Shown: piece by piece, positions 8,537-16,829 of the stretch
Layout of the letters: the number at the start of each line of letters is the position of its first letter
How positions within the stretch are numbered: the stretch's first letter is position 1
NCBI RefSeq assembly: GCF_009650095.1
Contig: NZ_CP045915.1
Coordinates: forward strand, 3,162,001 to 3,226,000
Direction: 5' to 3'
Origin: Gracilibacillus salitolerans
GTDB lineage: Bacteria; Bacillota; Bacilli; Bacillales; Amphibacillaceae
DNA length: 64,000 nucleotides
The notes under the pieces: generated by a model
What the model saw: the letters and a program-made list of their open reading frames with translations, nothing else
Databases searched by the model: none
Told to the model about the DNA's origin: nothing
Translations under genes and position numbers: made by a program

Positions 8537-9403
8537 CTATCTCGTTTTAACCGAAGAAGGAAAATAACGCTCCTTCAATCGAGTCGAAATAACCTCTAGG
8601 AAAATAGCAATAATTAATACCGCGTATGTAATAAAACCAACTTCTCTTAAATCAAAATAAAATCCAGATGCCATAAATAATTCAAATCCGATACCACCGG
8701 CCCCGGCAGCCGCACCCATTGCAACTGCTACAGAGAAATTTATCTCAAAACGCAAAAACGTCCAAGACAATAAATAAGTGAAAGTCGATGGAAGGACACC
8801 ATTGATGACAATATGCCACCAACTAGAACCAGTTGCACGTAATGCTTCAATTATCCCTGGATTAACTTCCTCAAATGATTCAGAAAATGCTTTTACCAGA
8901 TAAGCTACGGAGTGGAACAGCATCCCAAGCACTGCTGCTTCACTTCCTAGACCAGCAGCGATAGCAAAAATTAACACCCATAGTACTGTTGGCACTGCAC
9001 GGATAAACGCTACTACAATCCGAACGGTGTTTGATAGCCACGGTTTAGAGAGATTTTCTGCTGCCATTAACGAAAGGAAGAAGGCAATAATCGCACCAAA
9101 AATGGTTGCTAACACACCTAAACCAAGGGTTACTCCTACTTGATAAAACGCTTCTCCCCAGCTAAAATGACTTAATCCTGGTTCCAAAAACATCACTCGA
9201 ATATTGTGGAGAGTCTCTGTAATCGCACGATCTAGCTGTAGTCCCGTATAATCAAAGAAGAAAAACGCCAAGATAGTGAGGGCAGTTAGCACCCAAATCG
9301 TCCTTTTCACGACAACATCGATTTTATTTCCGGATTTAATATTGATTTCACCGTTCCTCTTACGCTTAATAAGAGCCGGATCCAGTTCTCTCACCATCTC
9401 CAT
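8537..9403 (-). CDS. phnE: Phosphonate-type ABC transporter permease (second PhnE)
   Basis: 288 residues, binding-protein-dependent permease with about six membrane segments and the EAA loop (IIEALRATGSSWWHIVINGVLPS, interaction with the ATPase). A longer N-terminal cytoplasmic part than its partner. It overlaps the upstream permease gene by one base (TAATG), indicating translational coupling. Two PhnE paralogues in one operon are usual for phosphonate/phosphite importers of Bacilli; they would form a heterodimeric channel. Last gene of the operon. Confidence 0.92.
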   Translation of the reverse strand: MEMVRELDPALIKRKRNGEINIKSGNKIDVVVKRTIWVLTALTILAFFFFDYTGLQLDRAITETLHNIRVMFLEPGLSHFSWGEAFYQVGVTLGLGVLATIFGAIIAFFLSLMAAENLSKPWLSNTVRIVVAFIRAVPTVLWVLIFAIAAGLGSEAAVLGMLFHSVAYLVKAFSESFEEVNPGIIEALRATGSSWWHIVINGVLPSTFTYLLSWTFLRFEINFSVAVAMGAAAGAGGIGFELFMASGFYFDLREVGFITYAVLIIAIFLEVISTRLKERYFPSSVKTR

Positions 9404-10188
9404 TATATGATCACCCTCCGTATTTTATTAGATACTAATTCAATGGCAATAACGGCGATAATAATGGTAAATGTGATTAATGCAACAAGGTTATAATTCA
9501 TATTCTTATAATACAGATCAAACATGTATCCAATACCAGTACCGGTCAATATTCCTACCAATGTAGCACTCCGAATATTGGTCTCGATCATAAATAAAAT
9601 CCAGCTAAGCATTTGCGGAAGGCTCTGTGGAATAACGGCTTTACTAATCATATGGAAATAGGTTGCACCTGTAGCAGTAAGTGCTTCGACAGAACTTTGA
9701 TTTGCTTCATCTACCGATTCAATAAATGCTCTAGTCAAGAATCCCACTGTTGCAACAAATAAAGCCAAAAATCCAGTTACAGAATTTTGCCCGAACGAGA
9801 TTAACAAGATAAGTGACCACGCCACAACCGGAATATTTCTTGAAAATGAGGCGATAAACCTGGCGATAACACTGAAAGTTTGATTCACCTTGGTTGTTTT
9901 TGAGCCCATTATCGCTAGAAAAAGTGATACTACTGCTGCCAATGTCGTAGCAGCAATTGACATAAAAATCGTTTCCCCTAGTTTTTCCAATATTTGTGGT
10001 AACTTTTCCAAAGATTCCGGGGTGATCAAGAGATTAGAGAATATCCAACTAAACGCAGCTGGTATGGTTGCAATACTTTCGATTAAATGAAACTTCGTTA
10101 TGAAAGAAGATAAATAGGTGATAATAATAATGAGAATTAAAAAGATCGTTGTCTGCCATTTATTCTTACGCATTTGCTTTGCGTCCAT
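9403..10188 (-). CDS. phnE: Phosphonate-type ABC transporter permease (first PhnE)
   Basis: 261 residues, membrane-spanning permease with the conserved EAA loop (SVEALTATGATYFHMISKAVIPQ). Shares fold and pore layout with the following permease. Starts 13 bases after phnC. With PhnC and PhnD it forms an importer for phosphonate, phosphite or another small oxyanion. Confidence 0.92.
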   Translation of the reverse strand: MDAKQMRKNKWQTTIFLILIIIITYLSSFITKFHLIESIATIPAAFSWIFSNLLITPESLEKLPQILEKLGETIFMSIAATTLAAVVSLFLAIMGSKTTKVNQTFSVIARFIASFSRNIPVVAWSLILLISFGQNSVTGFLALFVATVGFLTRAFIESVDEANQSSVEALTATGATYFHMISKAVIPQSLPQMLSWILFMIETNIRSATLVGILTGTGIGYMFDLYYKNMNYNLVALITFTIIIAVIAIELVSNKIRRVII

Positions 10189-10201
10189 GTTACCTACTCC
10201 C

Positions 10202-10966
10202 TTAAACCGTTATTAATTCTCTTGATTCGATTCCATAAATATTCTCAATCTGCTCACCATAAAGAAGTTTACTAGGACCATCAAACACAATTTCACCTTT
10301 TTTTAAGCCAATAATTCGACTCGCATATTCCTTGGCTACTTCTACTTGATGGAGATTAACAATACAAGTAATTCCCATTTCAGTACTAATGGATTTTAAA
10401 TAGTCCATGATAACCTTGGAGGAATTTGGATCCAAAGAGGCGATCGGCTCATCACAAAGAATCAATTTCGGCTCCTGAATAAGTGCACGGCATATTCCGA
10501 CACGCTGTTGCTGGCCACCGCTTAATTGATCACAGCGTTTATATGCATGCTCCAAAATCCCTAGCTTCTCTAGTAGAAAAAAAGCCTGTTCCTTTTCTTG
10601 TTCTGTAAATCTTCCGAGTACACCTTGTATCATTGATTTATAGCCGAACCGACCGTGCAGTACGTTTTCGATCACTGTTAAGCGTGGTACGAGATTATAA
10701 TGCTGAAAAATCATTCCGATATTAGTACGCAACTTTCGTAATTCCTTTTTCTTCATTGCACCAACATCTAACCCATTAAAAATGACTTTCCCTTCATTAA
10801 TTTCCACCAAGCGATTCATACACCGAAGTAAAGTTGACTTTCCAGCACCAGAAGGACCAATAATCGATAAGAATTCACCAGCTTTCACTTCAAAATCAAC
10901 GTCCCTTAACACCTTGGTTTCCCTATCATAAAACTTGCTTAGTCCCTCGACTTTAAGTAATGACAT
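10202..10966 (-). CDS. phnC: Phosphonate-type ABC transporter ATP-binding protein PhnC
   Basis: 254 residues. Walker A GPSGAGKST at 37-45, Q-loop in GMIFQHYNLV, signature LSGGQQQRV, Walker B LILCDEPIASLD and the switch histidine in VNLHQVEVAKEYA. These identify the energising ATPase of a PhnC-type importer. Lies 77 bases after phnD with two hairpins in the gap, a common way to give more binding protein than ATPase. AGGAGATTGTTCC ribosome site. Confidence 0.95.
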   Translation of the reverse strand: MSLLKVEGLSKFYDRETKVLRDVDFEVKAGEFLSIIGPSGAGKSTLLRCMNRLVEINEGKVIFNGLDVGAMKKKELRKLRTNIGMIFQHYNLVPRLTVIENVLHGRFGYKSMIQGVLGRFTEQEKEQAFFLLEKLGILEHAYKRCDQLSGGQQQRVGICRALIQEPKLILCDEPIASLDPNSSKVIMDYLKSISTEMGITCIVNLHQVEVAKEYASRIIGLKKGEIVFDGPSKLLYGEQIENIYGIESRELITV

Positions 10967-10983
10967 GGAACAATCTCCTTTTT

Positions 10984-11029
10984 CGTATTTTTTAGAAAAT
11001 ACGGAGTATGCAATTCGAATGCATACCCC
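10984..11029 (-). terminator. Two intercistronic hairpins between phnD and phnC
   Basis: On the minus strand, GTATGCA / TGCATAC with flanking GG/CC (11003-11029) is followed by CGTATTTT / AAAATACG (10984-11003). Neither ends in a long U run, so they look more like partial terminators or mRNA stabilisers that set the phnD:phnC ratio. Confidence 0.6.
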
Positions 11030-11043
11030 TCATAGATTATTTA

Positions 11044-12072
11044 TTAATTCTGAGAAAGTTCACGAATTGGGTTAAACCACTCGTCCTCTACCGGAACAAA
11101 TCTTTCTTGATCTGATTTAGTGAATAATCCAGATGCATCAGAATCTTTTGGTACAAAAACATCCTCATTATTTGCCATCACATCAGAAGCAAATACTTCT
11201 TGAATGAGATCATAGTCTTCTTGTCCCAATACATCCATATTGGCAACAAATGGTGCATTCAATACTGGTGTCACACTCATCAACATAAACTCGCTACCTG
11301 TCACGGTATTAAATGGTTCTTCGGCATCATCTTTTACTCGATATACACTACCGACTGTGTTTTCTTCACCTTCTGCAACTTCCACATAATTGTTAACACA
11401 AGAATCACAAAACGCTGCAATATCTGCACTATCATTTAATAAGTTAACAGCTGATCCTTGATGAGAACCGCCAAACAATACTTGAGAGAAAAGTGGTCCG
11501 CCTTCCATTAAATCTTCTTCTGATAAATCTTTGTCAGAGAAATGTCCTATTATGGTTGAAGAAGGTACTACAAACCCAGATGTAGAACTGTTGGAGACAA
11601 AAGAAAATCTTGTGTCTTCAATCGTATCTAGGGAAAATTCTCCACCCACTTTGTAGTTATCCTGATCTTCGACTTTCACTGCCAGCCAGCTGTGATACAT
11701 AGCGTCATCTAATGTGCCGGACGGACCAGTAGATACAACAATTGGCTGAATGGCATCATTTTGATCACTAGCCTCGATATAACCTTGTGCCCCCATAAAC
11801 GCTACGTCTGCATTATTATTAACAATCGTTTCAATCGCAATCGCATAATCAGTCGTTAGATGATGTTCTACTTCTTTACCAGTTGCTTCGGCAATTTCAT
11901 CACCAATTGCATCTCGAGCTGTTTTCAAATCGTTACCAGACTCATTTGGATACCAGACAATATCAATTACATCGTCCGAACCTGTTTCTTCCCCTTCTGC
12001 ACTTTCTGAACAAGCCGCTAACATTACTGTAACTACAAGGAACACAACACTGAGAAACCATTTCTTTTGCAT
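11044..12072 (-). CDS. phnD: Phosphonate/phosphite-type substrate-binding lipoprotein PhnD
   Basis: 342 residues from ATG 12072, which has GGAGGGAAATGTC directly upstream; an in-frame ATG five codons earlier overlaps that ribosome site and is rejected. Lipoprotein signal with lipobox LAAC (cysteine near residue 21), then a type-2 periplasmic-binding fold: IDIVWYPNESGNDLK, a GAQGYIEASD segment and SSTSGFVVPSS, the ligand-loop pattern of the PhnD/PtxB family. Captures the oxyanion outside the membrane. First gene of phnDCEE. No phn C-P lyase, phosphonatase or ptx genes are in the window, so the ligand is open. Confidence 0.9.
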   Translation of the reverse strand: MQKKWFLSVVFLVVTVMLAACSESAEGEETGSDDVIDIVWYPNESGNDLKTARDAIGDEIAEATGKEVEHHLTTDYAIAIETIVNNNADVAFMGAQGYIEASDQNDAIQPIVVSTGPSGTLDDAMYHSWLAVKVEDQDNYKVGGEFSLDTIEDTRFSFVSNSSTSGFVVPSSTIIGHFSDKDLSEEDLMEGGPLFSQVLFGGSHQGSAVNLLNDSADIAAFCDSCVNNYVEVAEGEENTVGSVYRVKDDAEEPFNTVTGSEFMLMSVTPVLNAPFVANMDVLGQEDYDLIQEVFASDVMANNEDVFVPKDSDASGLFTKSDQERFVPVEDEWFNPIRELSQN

Positions 12073-12357
12073 GACATTTCCCTCCATGATTAGTAAGTAG
12101 TTTTTTCATTTAACTGAGAAGTATCTTCTATCTGAAGCTAGTCACATTAAATCATAAACCATGGAGAATTTGGACAATTTTACTATCTTTTCACATATAC
12201 TTAAGATAATTCACATTATTTAAACAAAGTATTTACAAGATTATAAATGTTAAAGGAATAAATCCCTATTTTCATCTTATTTTTACAGACAATTCTATCC
12301 ATTTTGTTTATAATAATAGTACATAGCCATGAATTAATGTAAAAGGAATGATTCCAT

Positions 12358-13518
12358 TTGTTTAAAGCAGTATTAATTGATGATGAAAGGCTACCTCTTG
12401 AAGCATTGAGACAGTTGTTACAGGAGCAAAATGAATATATTGAAGTGATTGGGGAATATCAGAATCCAAGAAATGCCTTGGAGTTAATCCAGCATAATGC
12501 ACCTGATATCATATTTCTTGATATTCATATGCCAGAAATAAATGGAGTAGAGTTCGCAAACAGGATACAAGAAATGAATGCAAACATTGATATTGTTTTC
12601 GTTACTGGTTATGATCGATACGCCATCGAGGCCTTCGAATTATTTGCTTTAGATTACATACTGAAGCCGATTCAGCCAAAGAGACTCCAAAAAACATTAG
12701 AACGCCTTAAATCACGTTACCAACCTCCTAAAAAACTAAAAACAGACAATAAACATATGTTCCTTACCTGTTTTCATGAAATTAAATTTTATAACGAAAA
12801 AAGAGAAGAAATCCCGATTAAATGGCGAACTAGAAAAACCCTAGAGTTATTTGCATATCTGTTACATCATCGCAATAAATTTGTTGCCAAAGAAACGTTA
12901 ATAGAATTACTCTGGCCAGATTTCTCTCTTGAAAAAGGTTATCAACAACTTTATACTACAATCTATCATTGCCGGAACTCGTTAAAGAAAGCTAATATCC
13001 AAGACATTACCATAAAAAGTGTTACGAATATGGACACTGGATATACATTAGAATCAGGTGATTCCCTTGTTTTGGATACAGCAGTGTGGGATAAAGAACT
13101 TGCAAAAATCTCTTCCATTCATCGTGCCAATCTCCACAAATTCAAACATTTGTTTCAACAATATAATGGAGATTATTTAGGTTCCTATTACTTTTACTGG
13201 GCTACAGATGAAGTGGAGAATAGAAGACAGCAATGGTTACAGATTGCTAGAATGTTAGCTAACTATTATCTCAAAGAAAAGGAATACGCAGAGGCAATTT
13301 CTGTTTATAATACGGTGCAAGACACTTGTCCTGATATGGAAGACAGTTATTTTGAGTTAATGAAAATACACGCAAGTATGCAGCAATACACAGAAGTAGA
13401 AAACCAATATCAGAAATTAAAAAGAATGTTAAAAACAGAATTAGATATTAAACCTAATCCAGAAGTCAGTACATGGTATAATCGCTGGAATAAAAATGTT
13501 GTAAAATATATTAAGTAA
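12358..13518 (+). CDS. Response regulator with REC, winged-helix and BTAD domains
   Basis: 386 residues from TTG 12358 (AAAGGAATGATT upstream). REC domain 1-120 with acidic pocket D8/D9, phosphoacceptor D55 (FLDIHMPE), a T/Y switch in VTGYDRYA and lysine in YILKPIQ. Then an OmpR-like winged helix (about 145-235; WRTRKTLELFAYLLHHRNKF) and an all-helical bacterial transcriptional activation domain (about 240-380) with TPR-like repeats, the SARP-like layout. Divergent from phnD and adjacent to the big hybrid kinase, which is its likely partner; target genes may be phnDCEE or the adhesin, but this is inference. Confidence 0.88.
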   Translation: MFKAVLIDDERLPLEALRQLLQEQNEYIEVIGEYQNPRNALELIQHNAPDIIFLDIHMPEINGVEFANRIQEMNANIDIVFVTGYDRYAIEAFELFALDYILKPIQPKRLQKTLERLKSRYQPPKKLKTDNKHMFLTCFHEIKFYNEKREEIPIKWRTRKTLELFAYLLHHRNKFVAKETLIELLWPDFSLEKGYQQLYTTIYHCRNSLKKANIQDITIKSVTNMDTGYTLESGDSLVLDTAVWDKELAKISSIHRANLHKFKHLFQQYNGDYLGSYYFYWATDEVENRRQQWLQIARMLANYYLKEKEYAEAISVYNTVQDTCPDMEDSYFELMKIHASMQQYTEVENQYQKLKRMLKTELDIKPNPEVSTWYNRWNKNVVKYIK

Positions 13519-13559
13519 AAAGGTAGCAATCGTACATTTATTACCTTTTTATATTTTAT
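13516..13559 (+). terminator. Terminator of the response-regulator gene
   Basis: AAAAAGGTA (13517-13525) pairs with TACCTTTTT (13542-13550), followed by ATATTTTATA. Confidence 0.7.
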
Positions 13560-13570
13560 ACTTCAAGCTA

Positions 13571-13604
13571 TAAAAATTCCTCTCCATCTTTAAGATAGAG
13601 AGGA
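13571..13604 (-). terminator. Terminator of the hybrid kinase gene
   Basis: On the minus strand TCCTCTCTATCTT and AGATGGAGAGGA form a 12-bp stem with a 2-3 base loop, followed by ATTTTTAT. Confidence 0.8.
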
Positions 13605-13629
13605 TAAGTGAATTAAATCTATTTCTAAA

Positions 13630-16600
13630 CTAGTTACTCCCCATGGGGATATGAAAGACAACGGTAGTACCTTGATCCGGCCCGCTTATAATTTGCAGAC
13701 CTTTTCCATAACTCTGGCGCAATCTTTTGTCTGTGTTAAAGAGACCAATGCCAAATTTCTTCCTATATGTCTGACTAGTGATCATTTCTTTTACTTCTCC
13801 TGGCATCCCTTTTCCATCATCATGAATACGAATTTCATAGACGTCCTCCTGATTGCAAACTTCAATCGATACTTGACCACCGTCTGCTCGTTTAAGAATC
13901 CCGTGCTTTACCGCATTCTCCACCAACGTTTGTATGGATAACGGTGGTACCTTTATAATTGATTGGATGTTCTCATCAATATGCCAGTTCACCTGGATTC
14001 TGTCTTCAAACCTTGCTTTTTCAATTTCTAAGTATGCTTCCACTAACTCCAGTTCCTGCTCTAACGTTACTTCATGTTCTGCATTTTGAAAGTCAAAACT
14101 TGTTTGCAAATAGTATATAAATTTATCTAATAAATCTCGCATTCTATCTTGGTCTTTTTCCATAAGAATCAAAATAGAATTAATCGAATTAAAAAGGAAA
14201 TGTGGTTTAATTTGGGCGCGTAACCATGCGGCCTCCATACGCATTTGATCAGTGACTGCTTTTTTTAGATCTGTAAGCATACGTACTCTAGCTTTTAGCT
14301 CTAATGGTGCAATTGGTTTGAAGATGTAATCATTAGCACCTGCATGAAATCCTGCTTGTAAATCTTCTGGACGACCTCTTGCTGTGAGTAACAGAACTGG
14401 TAACTCTGACAAGTTATACTTCGCACGAATTTGTTTCGTCAATTCATACCCAGACATTTTGGGCATCATGACATCACTAATAATCAGATCAAATTTAAAT
14501 CGGTTAATTTTGTCTAATGCTTCTTGACCACTTTTGGCAAAAGATATGTGATATCGGCTTTTATCTAATACTTTCGAAATAACCGATAAATTGAGACTTT
14601 CATCATCTACTAATAAAAGATGCGATTTGTCCTCGTCTGATAAAAAGTCTTCCACGTCAATCTGTTCTTCCGAATCTTGCAACGGTTGGATAATTTGCTG
14701 CTTGTTTTCTTCCTGAACCTTTGCCAATGGAAGGGTAAAACGAAAGACTGAACCTTTGTTTACTTCTGAATCCACTTCAATATTTCCACCATGTAGTTCC
14801 ACGAGCACTTTTGTTATGACTAGTCCGAGGCCCATACCAGTATTCCCTTGTTTCACATGTTGTTCATATGGCTGAAAAATGGATGAAAGTTTGTTTTCTT
14901 CTATACCGATTCCTGTATCGATTATTTCGATCTGCATGTTACTTTCAGATACTCTCGCTTGAATGGTAACAGTTCCTTTATCCGTAAACTTAACCGCATT
15001 CTGGACTAAATTTAATAGAATTTGGACAAGGCGGTTTTCGTCTGCTTGAACTTGAGGTAAAGAAGGCTTCATTTTATTCACAATGTTAATGTCTTTGTCG
15101 TTCAAGGTATATTGCATCATGTCTATCACTGCCGTTACCACAGGATAGACATTTACATTTTTTTGATCCAGCCGAATGGTTTTTTCTTTGATTAAGGTCA
15201 AATCAATCAAATCGTTTATTAAAAGCGACATGCGATTACCAATTAATACAAGTAGTTTCATGTCCTTTTTATCTTTCTCGGTAATTTGATTCTCCTTATT
15301 ATCCAGTACATATTGCGCAATATGTATCATGCTGTGAAGTGGACTTCTCAGTTCATGAGATGTATTGGCTAAAAAGTCATCCTTACTCTTGTTAGCTTGA
15401 TAAAGTTGTTCGGATACTTCTTCTATTTCATATACATACCGCATAAATCGCCTGAGCCAAAACATTGCAAAAATGATAAGAGCTGCGAGTAAATCAACTG
15501 GATAAAAATCGACTAGAACAAAGAAACGATGCTTCATAAATGCCCACACATTGTTATTTACTATAGCCATAATGCAAAGCATCAAGAAAATGCTATCTCT
15601 TACATTATCTTTTAATGCTCTAGTAAATTGAATAATAATAGTAGTAGAAGTAACTATTAAAACCAATCCTAATAAAAATTGCCATTTCAATAGTGTTGTT
15701 ATTGGTAAGATTATAACTAAAAATAAGTAAAGGCTAAAAAAATATGTAGCAAAAGTAATAGTTTTATTTTGTGCATATTTAGGAAGAAAATATTGACAAA
15801 ACTTCAATAACAAAATAGCCATAAGGATATAATTGATATAACGTAATTTTATATCATTAGCATAACTAAATGGATGATCCAACAATACAACAGTATCGAC
15901 ATCGAGCAAAACCATAAAACTTACATTGATCATTAACAAGAAAAAATAAAGCATTACTTTAGGCCTTTTTACCATGAAAAATAATATTATTCCAAACAGA
16001 GCAAAAGTAGAAACAAGAACCAATACTATGACCTTGCTTAATGTGGCATGCTCCATTTTCTTCATGATGTCGCCAGTTTCTCCGAACAATAACGGACTGG
16101 TATTGGGAAATTTAATTGGTAAACCATCATGGCTTACATGTATTAATATATCGATTTTTTCCGAATATGTATGAAAGTTCGCAACAAATGGCTTGGTACT
16201 GGACACAAATTGATTATCATCAGATGAAGAGTTACCTGTTTGTCTCACTACATCACCATTAAAAAGAATACGGGTTGCACTAGGAATACGGGGGATATAT
16301 AAGGAAAAAGACTTCGAAAGCATGTCCTGGTCTATAGTTAGTTCTAAATGATAAGTACCATATGTATAATCTGAAGTGTCAGCAAATTTAAACCAACTTT
16401 TGGGAAAATGCTGTTGATCTCGTTCATTGGTAAAAGTATTGTTATTGACATCGTTTTGGTCTAGTAATCTATCAGGATAAAAATCCCACTCTCCAGTTAA
16501 CGGTAGTATTTCCTCCTGTTCACTATCCCAGTCTGTTAAATCAAGTGTACCGTCTATGAAAGGTTGATCTGTTTCCACTGAATTAGAGGAAATCCAAACT

Positions 16601-16662
16601 AAACGAATACTGGTTAATATAAGAATAAATGCTAAAAAAATAATAATTTTGTTTTTGCTCAC
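13630..16662 (-). CDS. Hybrid sensor kinase with 7TM sensor, HisKA core, REC and a second LytS-type kinase core
   Basis: 1010 residues, GTG start. Order: membrane anchor (6-26); extracellular beta-sandwich about 40-200 (7TMR-DISM-like, often sugar-binding); seven membrane spans about 207-403; HisKA with H436 in NTSHELRSPLH; HATPase with N-box NLVQNAVKF (551-559), DTGIGIEE and GMGLGLVI; receiver domain 682-800 with D730 (ISDVMMPK); then a second, different kinase unit of the LytS/YehU type with H821 in IKPHFLFNSIN, VENAVKHGI (914-922) and HDDGKGMP. All catalytic residues seem intact in both cores. Convergent with the BTAD response regulator. The REC domain may relay internally between the two kinases. 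Confidence 0.93.
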   Translation of the reverse strand: MSKNKIIIFLAFILILTSIRLVWISSNSVETDQPFIDGTLDLTDWDSEQEEILPLTGEWDFYPDRLLDQNDVNNNTFTNERDQQHFPKSWFKFADTSDYTYGTYHLELTIDQDMLSKSFSLYIPRIPSATRILFNGDVVRQTGNSSSDDNQFVSSTKPFVANFHTYSEKIDILIHVSHDGLPIKFPNTSPLLFGETGDIMKKMEHATLSKVIVLVLVSTFALFGIILFFMVKRPKVMLYFFLLMINVSFMVLLDVDTVVLLDHPFSYANDIKLRYINYILMAILLLKFCQYFLPKYAQNKTITFATYFFSLYLFLVIILPITTLLKWQFLLGLVLIVTSTTIIIQFTRALKDNVRDSIFLMLCIMAIVNNNVWAFMKHRFFVLVDFYPVDLLAALIIFAMFWLRRFMRYVYEIEEVSEQLYQANKSKDDFLANTSHELRSPLHSMIHIAQYVLDNKENQITEKDKKDMKLLVLIGNRMSLLINDLIDLTLIKEKTIRLDQKNVNVYPVVTAVIDMMQYTLNDKDINIVNKMKPSLPQVQADENRLVQILLNLVQNAVKFTDKGTVTIQARVSESNMQIEIIDTGIGIEENKLSSIFQPYEQHVKQGNTGMGLGLVITKVLVELHGGNIEVDSEVNKGSVFRFTLPLAKVQEENKQQIIQPLQDSEEQIDVEDFLSDEDKSHLLLVDDESLNLSVISKVLDKSRYHISFAKSGQEALDKINRFKFDLIISDVMMPKMSGYELTKQIRAKYNLSELPVLLLTARGRPEDLQAGFHAGANDYIFKPIAPLELKARVRMLTDLKKAVTDQMRMEAAWLRAQIKPHFLFNSINSILILMEKDQDRMRDLLDKFIYYLQTSFDFQNAEHEVTLEQELELVEAYLEIEKARFEDRIQVNWHIDENIQSIIKVPPLSIQTLVENAVKHGILKRADGGQVSIEVCNQEDVYEIRIHDDGKGMPGEVKEMITSQTYRKKFGIGLFNTDKRLRQSYGKGLQIISGPDQGTTVVFHIPMGSN

Positions 16663-16771
16663 GGGTATATATCCCTTCTAAATTGTAAATTTCATTACTT
16701 TTATTATGACAAAATAAATCAAGAAGTCTAGTATATGTGACAACTTTTTACATCATTCTAGTTATTCACGT

Positions 16772-16810
16772 AAGAAAAGCTGCCGATCATATCGGACAGC
16801 TTTCCTATTT
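16772..16810 (-). terminator. Terminator after the large adhesin gene
   Basis: AAAGCTGCCGAT (16777-16788) pairs with ATCGGACAGCTTT (16791-16803) with one bulge; the minus strand continues TTCTTACG. Confidence 0.7.
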
Positions 16811-16829
16811 TTGTTATTCAGATCTGTTA

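Noticed and set aside
12273..12314. SigA promoter for the BTAD regulator (TTTACA … TATAAT)
   Set aside because: The -10 at 12309-12314 is good but the nearest -35 is 21 bases away, so the pairing is not convincing.
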